Shown here in pieces: positions 54,680 to 64,000 of a stretch of DNA of 64,000 nt. Made by a program: the position numbers and the translations under genes. The first letter of the stretch is position 1; each line of letters opens with the position of its first letter. The DNA comes from Cercospora beticola. Lineage: Eukaryota; Ascomycota; Dothideomycetes; Mycosphaerellales; Mycosphaerellaceae. Below the pieces are notes generated by a model. It was not told where the DNA came from and did no database searches. It saw nothing but the letters and a program-made list of their open reading frames with translations. The stretch spans positions 2,976,001-3,040,000 of the forward strand of contig NC_088940.1 of the NCBI RefSeq assembly GCF_033473495.1. The letters are read 5' to 3'.

Positions 54680-55861
54680 AAGGAGCAAATACTCAGCTGC
54701 AGTTTGAGTTGCGAATTGCGAGTTGCGAGTTGCGAGGGGGACGATGGGAGGCTCGGGAACGGCGTTCGTGACTTCTCGATTTCCAGATGCAAAAAACGTT
54801 GTCGAATCAGTCTGCGGTCCTGGGCTCAATGTCTAGCCTTCGAGCACTCGATAGCCTCTGTCAGGACACGGCACGGGTGGCCAGACCATTAAGGAAAGGG
54901 ATTCGTGAATCGACAGCGCAGCAGGCAAGCAGCACTCAGCCCGTGTGATTTTCTTAACGATGTTGCTCGATCCGACTCCTGTCGTCAGGCTAGAATTGCC
55001 GTGAGAAAGACATGAACAGCGTGGTTGATCATCTCGGTTTGGTGTTCCAACAGTGCGGTCAGCTCTTCACAATATGTTGCTGTGGAATGCATGCAATGAG
55101 TGGTAAGAAGTTAGTCACACCCGCCGGGCTCCTTGTCTATAATCAGTACTCGATAGCCTCTGATCTAACACTCATTACCCGATCATTAACCGTGCATGGC
55201 TCTGACTGCAACTGCCTCTGAGGGTAACCGCAGGTCGCTCAGCCAACCAGCAAAGCCCTTCGTCGATCGAGAGTCAATCTGATTAGGTGCTTGCAGTCAG
55301 AAGTAGTTGCATTCAGAGGTGTCCACGGTTAGTGATAGGCGATCATTGATCGTGCGGTAACTGAGCAGCGTTCATTCGTCGGTAATCTATCTCTGCGTTG
55401 TTACCCGACCCGCTGCTCGGTATTGACCCAGAACCCTCTTGAACAAGACACGAACAGTCTCGTCCATCATGGCGGTGTAGGCCACGTTTGTAAATCCGAC
55501 TGTGCGCTTAGCCTCTTACGACCTCACCGCCATAGGAATTGCGAAAAGGGAGCGGCCACAACTGCCAGGCTAGAAATCGCCGCTGACGGTCTGTGCGGGC
55601 TGATCCCATCGGGTCCTTCCGTCAAAGGATGAGTAAAGGAAGTTTTAGTCACACAGTATACACTTCAGGCTCGCCAAGATTGATGTGCATTTTTCCATGC
55701 CATCCCGCATTTCTCCCCGAGATGAAATTTGGTGCATATGCTTAGTCCTCGACCCATCAACTGCCATGTAAGGTTCGAGCCTGTTTCAAATCTTCTACTT
55801 TTTGAAAGCGAAGTGACTTCTCATGACGAACTTCGACGATTGATGAGAGTACAGGCATATT
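54680..55861. other. Intergenic with small repeats
   Basis: It holds a heptamer array at 54706-54736 and a weak inverted repeat around 55165-55375 (both noted elsewhere). The phrase ACTCGATAGCCTCTG occurs twice (near 54846 and 55148). No gene supported. Confidence 0.5.
54706..54736. repeat. Short tandem repeat of GAGTTGC
   Basis: Four to five copies of the heptamer GA(G/A)TTGC in a row, just after the OPT transporter stop codon. Probably a replication-slippage array. Confidence 0.75.
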
Positions 55862-56934
55862 CTATTTAATATGGGAGGAGCTCGCGAAAGCAGCCGCTGC
55901 ATTCGCCCCCGAGCCTCCATCCTCAGCAAATTGGTCGTCTAGATACTTGAGATGCATAATGGCCTCTCCCAGGTTCGCAGTCACACCGAGCTGTAACAAG
56001 CATGAGCTGGCGATATACGAAGAGACATGTTCGTACCTACACCGAGCCATTCTTCCATTTCAGGTGACAGAGAGGCTTTGACTTCTGGGCTAAGCTTTCT
56101 GGTCCAGTTCACCTATTCGTGCAATAAGTACGCAGTTGAACGCGTCGTGATCAGGGACTGCCCGGTCACTCACCTGTTGTCGAAGATGTGGCTTGGTGTA
56201 GTAACCAAAAAGCAGGGCACGATCTTGATCCTGAGTGATGTTGGCGCCCGACGTATGCCACACGGTGCCGTCCATAACGACGATCGAGCCAGCCTTTGCT
56301 TCGAATGGTCGAAGCCTTTCTTTGGCGCCCTGTCATGAGACTATCAGAACAGTCATTTCACGACCCGATAAGCTTCAACGCACTTTGGGAATGTCGTCGC
56401 GAGTCTGCCACTCATCCGACCCTGGAATACACAAAGTTGCGCCATTCTCGGAATAGACATCAGTCAAGCACCACATCACATTCATAGCTTCGATCCGAGT
56501 CCATGGGTCCGGGGTCACAAGCGACTGATCAGAGTGTAAACCCATAGACTTGCCCCCTGGCCGGGCGATGTTTGCGGTGAAATTGCTGATGAGGAAATTC
56601 TCGCCGAGCACGCTCTTCACCATTTCAATCGCCGTCTCGTGGGTGATAAGCCTTCGGAAGATCTCATGTTCGAGAAGGTAGAAGACCTATGCAAGCTGAA
56701 TTTGAGAAGACGAGTTCAAACATGCTATATAGCACTCACCCGACCGTTGCTTTCATTGGGATCGAGGAATGGTAGAATTGTGTCTTCGCCACGCTCGTTG
56801 GCTTTCGCTGCTGCAGACCAGAGCTCATCAAGCACTACTTTCGTCTCTTGCTTGCTGAGCACATCGGGAATCACGCACCAGCCTTGACCCCTCATGTGCT
56901 CCCGTGCTTGTCCAAGGTCGTTTATCGAGCCCAT
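55862..56934 (-). CDS. Phytanoyl-CoA dioxygenase (PhyH) family Fe(II)/2-oxoglutarate oxygenase, 284 aa
   Basis: Exons, leftward: 56934-56740, 56686-56384, 56329-56174, 56112-56041, 55990-55862; introns 53, 54, 61 and 50 nt; 285 codons with stop. The fold begins with GWCVIPDVLSKQETKVVLDE. The iron triad is His116 and Asp118 (GLHSDQS) plus His191 (GTVWHTSG). Arg203 (DQDRALLFGYYT) is placed to bind 2-oxoglutarate. The ending WLGLGVTANLGEAIMHLKYL is typical of fungal PhyH-like proteins. Family members hydroxylate diverse small molecules, often in secondary metabolism; this substrate is unknown. Every intron here keeps phase 0. Confidence 0.92.
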
Positions 56935-57505
56935 ATTTGCAGCGATGTGTCGCGTGTGTCGACTCGTGCTAGGAGTAGGTACGCGGCGTCTGGATAGCTT
57001 CCACGAGGTTTGCCCCAGGTTGGAAAACTACATAGTGGACATTACCCCACCAGGCAGAGAGGGCAAAAGGCATGGCCTGATCTGCCACCCTCCATCGCTA
57101 CTGCAACTGTGATGCAATTTCCAAACTGAGAAGCGGGAAGCGCGAGTCGTCTCGAGGAGGAGCTGGGCTCACGTGATCGTCCACCTCGGTTATCTTCGTA
57201 ATTGTGAAACCAGGGTGTCCACTCCATTTTGTGCCATAACAGTGCAAGGATCGCTCATATGCATAACACGGCCTGCGAAGAACGTCCTGGAACCGGTATA
57301 AACACGCCAGAACCGGCCTTGGCATGCTGACGAAGACCAAGAGCCGATTTATCGATCAGCCACACCAGCAGCGGAAACCATGGCTAATGAGTTACAAACA
57401 AGGTTTGGCACGGACGTCGATCTGACGACTAGCACTTAATCGGTGCCAGCCCGACCAGTTCGATGAGCATTTGCCATCTGGTACTCGCGATACAGCTGTC
57501 CGAGA
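56935..57505. promoter_or_regulatory. Divergent upstream region between PhyH and bZIP genes
   Basis: The 571 bp between the start codons must hold both promoters. I see no clear TATA box or operator. The neighbouring regulator could control the oxygenase, but nothing in the sequence proves it. Confidence 0.45.
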
Positions 57506-59333
57506 ATGCCTCCAGGAGCACCACGAAATGGCAAACGTCCGGCGGCCTCTCGTGATGCGGACAATACTGGCGATGAAGGCTCAAATGGCCCGGAGCAGAG
57601 GAAACTGCGGAACCGCATGTCCCAAAGGGCTTTCCGAGCACGGCAGGCAATGAGAATCCAAGAACTAGAGGAACGCCTCGAAAAGACATCGACACCTGCT
57701 GAGCTACAGGATCAGAACGCCAAGCTCCGTCAACAACTGATGGAGATCCACAAAAAAGCCGTCAGTATCCAGATATCGCTCAAAGCTGTGGCCGACTCCG
57801 CGGCGCAAGCCTTGGGCATGGAAAATGTATGTTGAGGTCCGACTTTCGTGCGACGGGCACCCCTTACTGATTTGATCGTGTTTTAGGTCCCACTGGACAG
57901 CTTTGTGACTGCCATAGACTCACGCGAGAGGTCAGTCTCCGGCAAAGCTGCATCGGCGACTCCAGGCTCTACGATCGAGCTGGCGAGGGCGTCCGACCGA
58001 ATGAACGTCCCCACAAGTAATCCGGAGGCATATGTTCCAGAGGGATATGGGCACGAACACGCGGCGTCGTCGCAAACAATCCGCGATGGAGGTGCCGGAA
58101 TTCACTCAGCTCTGCAGGAACAGAGATGGCACAATTTCAACCCCAATTATTCGTCCTCCAACTTTGGAGCACCTGGCCCAGTGTTCCAATACACGGACAA
58201 TTTGCCTATGGGAAAGTCCCATTCCACAGCAAACGGGTTCGTTCAGCAGGCCATGTCTCTAATGCCTCTACAGTCATCGCAGCTCGGTCCCGAGCGATAC
58301 CAAGATCTGGTGGAGAGGTCGATGGCGCATGGCAACATGTCCCTAGTCAAAAGAACGAATTCGATCTTCTCTGATCACATTGATACGTACGAACCATGTC
58401 TCGCACACCATTCTACTTTCGCTGCAAAACGTCATTTGGGCGACGAGAAGTGAGCGCAATCTCTAAGCACACGATTGATACGCAAACATTGACAGCCTTC
58501 GCAGACTGGCGAGCGCCATCTCCTGCGTGGTTCAAGCTTTCGCCAACAACACTTGGCAGTCCGCAACAGCCTGGGATACGAGGACTTTTACCAACCTGCA
58601 GGCGTTGACTGCTTGGAGAATGAATAGAACAGAAATGAACTGGCGAAGAATCATACCTCACTTTCGACCAACAGAAATTCAAACCTTCTCCGCACATCCA
58701 AGTATCATCGACTGGATGCCATGGCCTTCCATCCGAGACAATTTGATCATCTATCACTCTGCCAACCCTAAGCTGGACCAGATCATTGACGACATCGGCT
58801 CATGTTGGGCCATCGAAGCCGATTTGTCTCAATTAATCAAGTGTCCAACACCCGTCGTGGGATTTGTTCCGTTGTGGCCACTTGTACACACTGTCACGGC
58901 CTCGAACTGTCATTCTGACAGTCCTAACAACGTCTGTCACCATGCTTGCAATACCAGGGTATCATCAGGAGACGAAGGTTGGGCAACACGGTCCGCTTCA
59001 GAGGCTGGATCAGACGGATCAGGGAAACTTCCGGCTGCAAGCGTAGAGGAGCTATACAGCTCAGCAACTCTTGCCAGGGCGGCATTTCAGGTGCTCGGGC
59101 TGGGTATCCGTACTTATAACGACTATCGTCTGGATCCAGTGCTCTTTGAGCGGTATCCTGAGCTTTTCGACAGCCAAGCAGATGTCATGGCACGGGGGGT
59201 GCGGCTGGGATTGCCGCCTCGCTTCACAGTCTCGCTCCATTCAAGTGTTCCGCCGGTAGACCCTTCTGTGGTTGCACAATATCGAGAGTTGTCGGCGGCA
59301 TCGCTCGGGAGTGTGACTGCGGAGGTGGCATGA
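57506..59333 (+). CDS. bZIP transcription factor with DUF3425 domain, 573 aa
   Basis: Exons 57506-57826, 57887-58449 and 58496-59333 (introns 60 and 46 nt) give 573 residues. The basic region at about 31-50 (QRKLRNRMSQRAFRARQAMR) has the AP-1-like N...QRAFR core (Asn36, Gln40-Arg44), and a short zipper follows (LEERLEKTS...LRQQL). The middle is disordered. The C-terminal third matches DUF3425: HPSIIDWMPWPSIRDNLIIY, LDQIIDDIGSCWAIEADLSQ and LFERYPELFDSQADV. Such factors are nuclear regulators, often of stress or metabolite genes, and are common in filamentous fungi. It is divergent from the PhyH gene, a layout often seen when a regulator controls its neighbour; that link is inference. Confidence 0.93.
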
Positions 59334-60511
59334 TCTCGATCATTCTTGTTTCAGGCCAGAACACGACTCCCTCCTCGAACATTGATCGCGTTCAGACGGA
59401 CGGGAGTGAGACTCTTGATTCCTCGGATTGCACGCGGGAGCCAGCTTTCACTGCATCTTGAAACATTTTCAGAGCATGATGTTGTAACAGAGAATGAACG
59501 GAATGATATGATGGTTCGAGCCCTTCCACTGTGATTCCGGCGATTCTTTCGCTCAGGTCGTCCCTCTCATTCGTACTCCTCGCAAGAAGCCCACTAATTC
59601 GTTGCCAGTAAGGCGCAACTTTGTAGAGACGATAAGGGGCTTGTCAGGGGTGTCCGAGCACCATGTTTGCATTCGGTCCTGCTCTTTCGCGACCATCTTT
59701 TATTTCCAAGTCAGAAGAGATCGTTGTGGATAGCGTTCAGCTACTGACGGTATGAGATGCCGAGAAGCAGAAGGCGGGCCGGATGATCCGCATATGCACG
59801 GAGGGGCAGGGCGAGTGTATAGTGTTTCCACGCTCTTTTTATTGTGCTTGACCAACGGTTGATGCCACTCCGCTCAGCGATCGATGTCGAGATCCAGGGT
59901 CGCCGAGTTGGGGTTTGTGTTGTGCGCTCCGTGAACATCCGTCGCTCATGGTCTGTCACCGTTCACCAATAGCGGGGATCGCCGGTACCAGATGCCATAC
60001 GATAGATGTGAGCTAAGCGTTCTGTACAGCCCGTGCAAGCGACATGGGGATAGCCATAGCATGTTCGATCGATTATGCTCGTACAGCATTCTGTATACTA
60101 TCTCGTATTTCGACGTCAGAACCAATGTTCGATCAGTCCACACCTGGATCCGGATTTCACTAACCAAAGGCATCATTGCATTTTCAAATCCCAAGGCCAA
60201 GTTTGTGCGCCCCTCGTCAGACGCCAGTACAAGTGTGAGTGTCAAAAGTTCCAGCGACAATGCTGGCAGGCAACTCAGCTGCAATGACACTCATTGCTTT
60301 GGTGGTCGTGGGACGGTCGCGAGAAGTATTGATAGAGGTCCATCTCTAGAGGCAACTCACAAAGTTTGAGGCGTGGGCTGAAGAGTGGAATTATGCGATG
60401 GAACCAAGGTGAAAATTCTACATCATTCAATTTGTGGCTTTGTCTACCGCATCGCTATCCACTTTCCTGACCAGTCGTCGCAATGCTATGTGTCCCGCGT
60501 AAACATGTGAG

Positions 60512-60572
60512 TAGTCAACATGAAGATAGTAGTCAGGACATATGTAGTCAGGAACAACGTAGTAGTCAGCAC
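60512..60572. repeat. Degenerate repeat of (TAG)TAGTCAG words
   Basis: The word GTAGTCA occurs four times in about 60 bp at irregular 13-23-bp spacing. Weak evidence of a decayed tandem array. Confidence 0.4.
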
Positions 60573-60682
60573 GGATTTAGTAATCGCCATGGTGGGGAAG
60601 CACGGGCTTATTTTGACTTTGAGGCGTAGACGTCGAAAGCACGGGCCGCGTCATGATAAATACAGTCATCCTTGCATGCATT

Positions 60683-60700
60683 GCCGACTCGCGAGTCGGC
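60683..60700. repeat. Perfect 18-bp palindrome
   Basis: GCCGACTCGCGAGTCGGC is identical to its reverse complement. It lies in the gene-poor stretch with no gene edge nearby, so neither operator nor terminator function can be assigned. Confidence 0.7.
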
Positions 60701-62685
60701 CACACCGAATCCGTGGCGTTCCAGGCAAAAGCATAATGACTTATGCTCGGAAGTACTGCCGAAAGTCACTATGAAGGGCAAACGCAGCACGTTCATCGCG
60801 TCCCTGCGCCTGCCATGAGTAAAGACAATTCTGCTAAGCAGCAAATCTGACTTTCGATGCGACCAACGCCCGTGAGAATATCACAACGGCATGGTTGAGT
60901 GACATTCGGAGCCATTCCAATTGCGAAGCCCACCAGCAATGATGGAGTGCTGCCAAGCACAGAACTTATGCATCGAAACTTGTCTACGGGAAGGGGATGA
61001 CATGCACGAACAAAATTCCCGCAACGCAATACCCGTTCATCTGATTGGCATGCATTTGCTTAATAGAGAAATGTGATGAACTTGCTAATCAGTGATGCTG
61101 TGTACGCCTGAGGGACGAGTGTATCACAAGACGAGGTACACAGCTAGACCATTACTGGACAGTCGTATCGGCAGACATGGCCATGGCCGTTAGGCCGAGA
61201 GCACACTGTGATCAATCGATGAGCCAATGCAAGGTAGCACAATTAGACCCCTGTGTTTTGAAATGGTCCACTGCTTCCTCTTAGGTAACGTGTTGCCACA
61301 ACAATTTACCTTGGACGGTTTCAGTGCTTTATGAGCTGCTCTGCGTCGATCGACTGAAGGTAATGGCACAGTGTTGAGATCCACAGTAAGTTTTCCTCCT
61401 GCTCCGCAGTATCACAACATTGCTGCGACCGACAGTGTAAGCCGTACGGGATTGTCGATACCTGGATATTAGCGAAAGCAAGATCAACACATTTCCATGA
61501 CCATCAAATATGCCATGGACGACTTTACAATATTCACAACGCTCCACTCCACGGTGGAGATCGCGTACATGCCATCGGGATCGAGGCCGACGCCTACAGT
61601 ACGTCGACGTGACACTCCAGACCGCTGGTTTGATGAGGTCTAAATTGAGCTCGTGATAGCGCGGGCCATCTTCTGGGCGACCATTGTCTTGCGGTCCGTT
61701 TGTTGTAATCATTGGTACAATGCTGCTCATCTTGCATGGGCTCTGAGACTTCGTTCCAGGAACAATTTCGTTGATCCCTACTCATCCAAGTGCGTCGCGC
61801 AATCCCCAGTTATTGACCAACAGTGCGTCTGTCGGTGAGCCGCACTTGGCCTAAGCCATCATCTGATGCTCACGGAAGGCTTTGATCCGTGTGACACTCC
61901 GCTTTTGACCTGCACGCGCAGCCATGAGCGTGACTGTGTGGGCAGACCTCCAGCCAACATCATTGCAAAGGTACATGCTGATCGTAACAGACCGCAATCG
62001 CATTTACGGTTTCTCCGGCATTGTAGTACTCCTGCCAATAATTAGTCTGATCAAGCTTGTGGAAACTCAAGTCGCCCGCCGGATAACGCTTTCAATCACA
62101 TGCATGAAACCCCTGATCCTATACCACGCATGTGCCGTCTCCTGGCCAGTCTGTTACTTTTTGTCTCCTGACCACCGCCCCTGTCTACCAAATGGACCCG
62201 CGGCCTGACTATCTGTGCAGTTACGGCCGACGACACATTACTCTGTTCGCTGTACGCCCAACCCTCGACTCCGGGCGCGGCAAGAATTGCCTCGTCTACG
62301 GTTTGCGACGACGACGACTCTTGCAAGGACGAAGCCTTGATCTGAATATCGTTGCGTTCGTCACCTAACCAATCTTGCATTCCATCCGGGTTTTCGAAGT
62401 TCTGTTTGCAGGTGATTCCAAAGGCATGGGTGCCACTTCAACCAAAAGATTCTCCACATGAACGTCACAGCCTGGAGTGAAGCCGGCTGAGTGCCCAGTG
62501 CCGCTGTCCTGGACTGCGCTATCTTTCGTCATTAGCAACCCCGTGTCTTAACTTTGCTGGTTGTCAAGTTGTTCGATCGGTGCGAGCGCTTCGCTTACTT
62601 GGACGCCTACCTTGCCCGAATCGCTCTTGGATACGCAACGCATGTCATTTGCTCTAGGGTGCCTTTCTTCGCGCATAAGGACTAA

Positions 62686-64000
62686 TTACAACTTCAAGGT
62701 CTGAGCGAAACCTCGATGTCCAACAAACATTTCCGTTGGATCCCACTTCTCCCTGATCTGCAGCCACTTCTTCAGGTTCGTGTCGGTCATTACCTAGCCG
62801 AAGTTAGCACAAGCCTGCCGCCAAAGAAGCAAAATCTTACCTTGGGCTTTCTGCTTTTGACATTGAAATCTGCTACGTAAACCCCGCAAGAGACTTTGTC
62901 GGCCTGAGTGTATGCGCGTAGCAATTGCTGATCCACACTCGTATCGAAGGCGGGATCCTTCCAACAGTACATGGTGGAGACATAAGTTCTTTGTGGTAGA
63001 CTTAGAGCTTGGTCTTCTCCACTTGGATAGTAGTCGATGGGGCAGTAGGTGCCGGAAGACAGGCGGGACGGTAGATCGTGCAGTGCCGGAGTGATGGCAT
63101 CGATCAGCTGCGCTTGGTCAGTCGTGTCCAATTCACACATGTCAATTCAGATGCAAGAGTGCAGGCTCACCTCATCATCGGAGACCTTTGGGTCCACCAG
63201 GATGCTATCGACAGTCCATCTCTCGCCATTGCCATGGGGTTGGAAGCTCTCTTGTAGGTCCCAAAGTTCTTCCCATGTCCTCTCCGCAAGCGGAACAGTG
63301 GTGACAATGTGTTGTTTCAATTGGTCGGGAAACTTGTTCCAAGGACTCGCCAAGACTTCAGCTTCTGCGAAGGAGTCGACGAACATTGTCTGGTTGATCA
63401 CAAAGAACACCCTTTTCGCAGCGGACTCGTGACCACCTTTTGGATCATCCTTGTCGGCATAGAACGTGCAGTAGAACAGGTCCACGCCATACTTGGGGAC
63501 TTTTCTTATAGTTTCTAGTACCCATTTCATCAACGGGCGGAAGATGTCAGTTGAATCAACTATCGTGGTGAAGTCGTACAGCTTTCTGTGTGGTATAGTC
63601 TTGATCCAAATTCGGGTCACGACCGCGAAGTAGCCTTGTCCGCTTCCAGGAGCGGCCCCGAACAAATCAGAGTTCTCTTTCTTGTTCGCAATGACGATTT
63701 GTCCCTCAGAAGTGACGATTTCAAGCTGCTGAATCCACTGATCCGAGGTGTAGCCCCATCCGCGCAGGAAACATCCTTGACCACCAGCAAGCAGGAAGCC
63801 ACCAAGTGCCACAGAGCGCGAATGACCAGCTGGAAAGAATCTACCAATCGGTTGCAGAAACTTGGTGACGTCTTCCACTTTGTGGCCAGGGCTCACAGTG
63901 GCGACCTTCGTGGCATAGTCGAATCCCAGTCCCTTGTTCAGATTGCTCGTGTTAATGAGCAGGCCGTCTTCTAGGAGAGAGTTGCAGAAGAATAAATGCC
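62686..64000 (-). CDS. FAD-linked oxidase of the berberine-bridge-enzyme type (5' part beyond the window)
   Basis: Visible exons, leftward: from the window edge to 63171, 63107-62841, and 62793-62686 (introns 63 and 47 nt), ending at TAA. The FAD-binding part shows FFCNSLLEDGLLINTSN, FPAGHSRSVALGGFLLAGGQ, GCFLRGWGYTSDQ and LFGAAPGSGQGYFAVVTRIW, as in the PCMH/VAO fold. A substrate domain follows, then a BBE-like C-terminal end NLKKWLQIREKWDPTEMF. The usual BBE ending with YFG or NP is replaced by GHRGFAQTLKL. Such enzymes oxidise sugars, alcohols or secondary metabolites with oxygen, often secreted. The signal peptide and the His/Cys that would link FAD lie partly outside the window, so secretion cannot be judged. 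Confidence 0.9.

Larger units (their letters stand above)
59334..62685. other. Gene-poor stretch, 3.35 kb
   Basis: The longest region without a supported gene. Frames of 60-133 codons occur on both strands without domains. A minus frame at 61329-61730 contains a phrase (CEYCKVVHGIFDGHGN) faintly like Cys-rich starts of HET-type proteins, but nothing continues it. It contains an 18-bp palindrome at 60683-60700 and a ragged run of TAGTAGTCAG-like words at about 60512-60572. It may be old transposon or decayed gene sequence. Confidence 0.5.

Noticed and set aside
61329..61730. 133-codon minus frame with a CEYC phrase as a HET-gene remnant
   Set aside because: Only one short phrase is suggestive; nothing up- or downstream continues the domain, so it is only mentioned under the gap.

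Overview
The window is nuclear DNA of a filamentous ascomycete. Genes are dense on both strands and carry short introns of about 45-80 nt with GT...CTRAY...YAG signals. Nuclear genes for mitochondrial proteins (ATP synthase subunit c, QCR6, Mn-SOD) have the expected exon layout, and there are fungus-specific families (HET domain, Zn2Cys6, bZIP-DUF3425, LaeA-like methyltransferase, OPT transporter). Secreted plant-polymer enzymes (GH11 xylanase, galactose oxidase), a DyP peroxidase and a small cysteine-rich secreted protein point to a plant-associated Dothideomycete. The class is my inference, not something the sequence proves.

Layout. 1-12.5 kb: a truncated membrane-ankyrin protein, a repeat-rich GPI-type wall protein, a seven-exon DyP peroxidase, a CBM32-galactose oxidase and a small secreted Cys-rich protein. 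13.2-21.5 kb: the most unusual block. A 266-residue gasdermin-like protein converges, 36 bp apart, on a subtilisin-like protease gene that carries an in-frame stop. Next to the protease, divergently, lies a very large chimeric regulator with C2H2 fingers, an Rsc7/Swp82-type segment and two zinc clusters. 22.9-28.9 kb: GH11 xylanase with XlnR-like sites, a cytochrome P450 and a LaeA-like methyltransferase. 29.7-39.1 kb: housekeeping genes (tri-ubiquitin, BRAP2/ETP1-type E3, NUP82, CBP20, ATP synthase subunit c). 40.8-44.9 kb: a proline-rich single-pass membrane protein and a HET-domain protein. 46.2-54.7 kb: QCR6, Mn-SOD, an AidB-like acyl-CoA dehydrogenase, a MITE-like element with perfect 25-bp terminal inverted repeats, and an OPT transporter. 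55.9-64 kb: a phytanoyl-CoA dioxygenase family protein, a bZIP-DUF3425 regulator, a 3.35-kb gene-poor stretch, and the 3' part of a FAD-linked (BBE-type) oxidase.

Functional picture. The 13-17 kb pair matches the organisation known for fungal regulated cell death (HET-Q1/HET-Q2 of Podospora): a pore-forming gasdermin-like protein beside the protease that activates it by clipping its C-terminus. Here the protease frame is broken while the gasdermin-like gene is intact, so the pair may be disabled or rewired. A HET-domain gene lies 29 kb away. The other genes are mostly independent units. Exceptions are a nuclear-export-themed divergent pair (NUP82/CBP20) and co-oriented ubiquitin-pathway neighbours (polyubiquitin, BRAP2-type E3).

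Limits. Exon borders were inferred by eye from splice signals, phase and family likeness. Spliced lengths were checked to be multiples of three for the multi-exon genes whose exons are listed in full. No database search was run.
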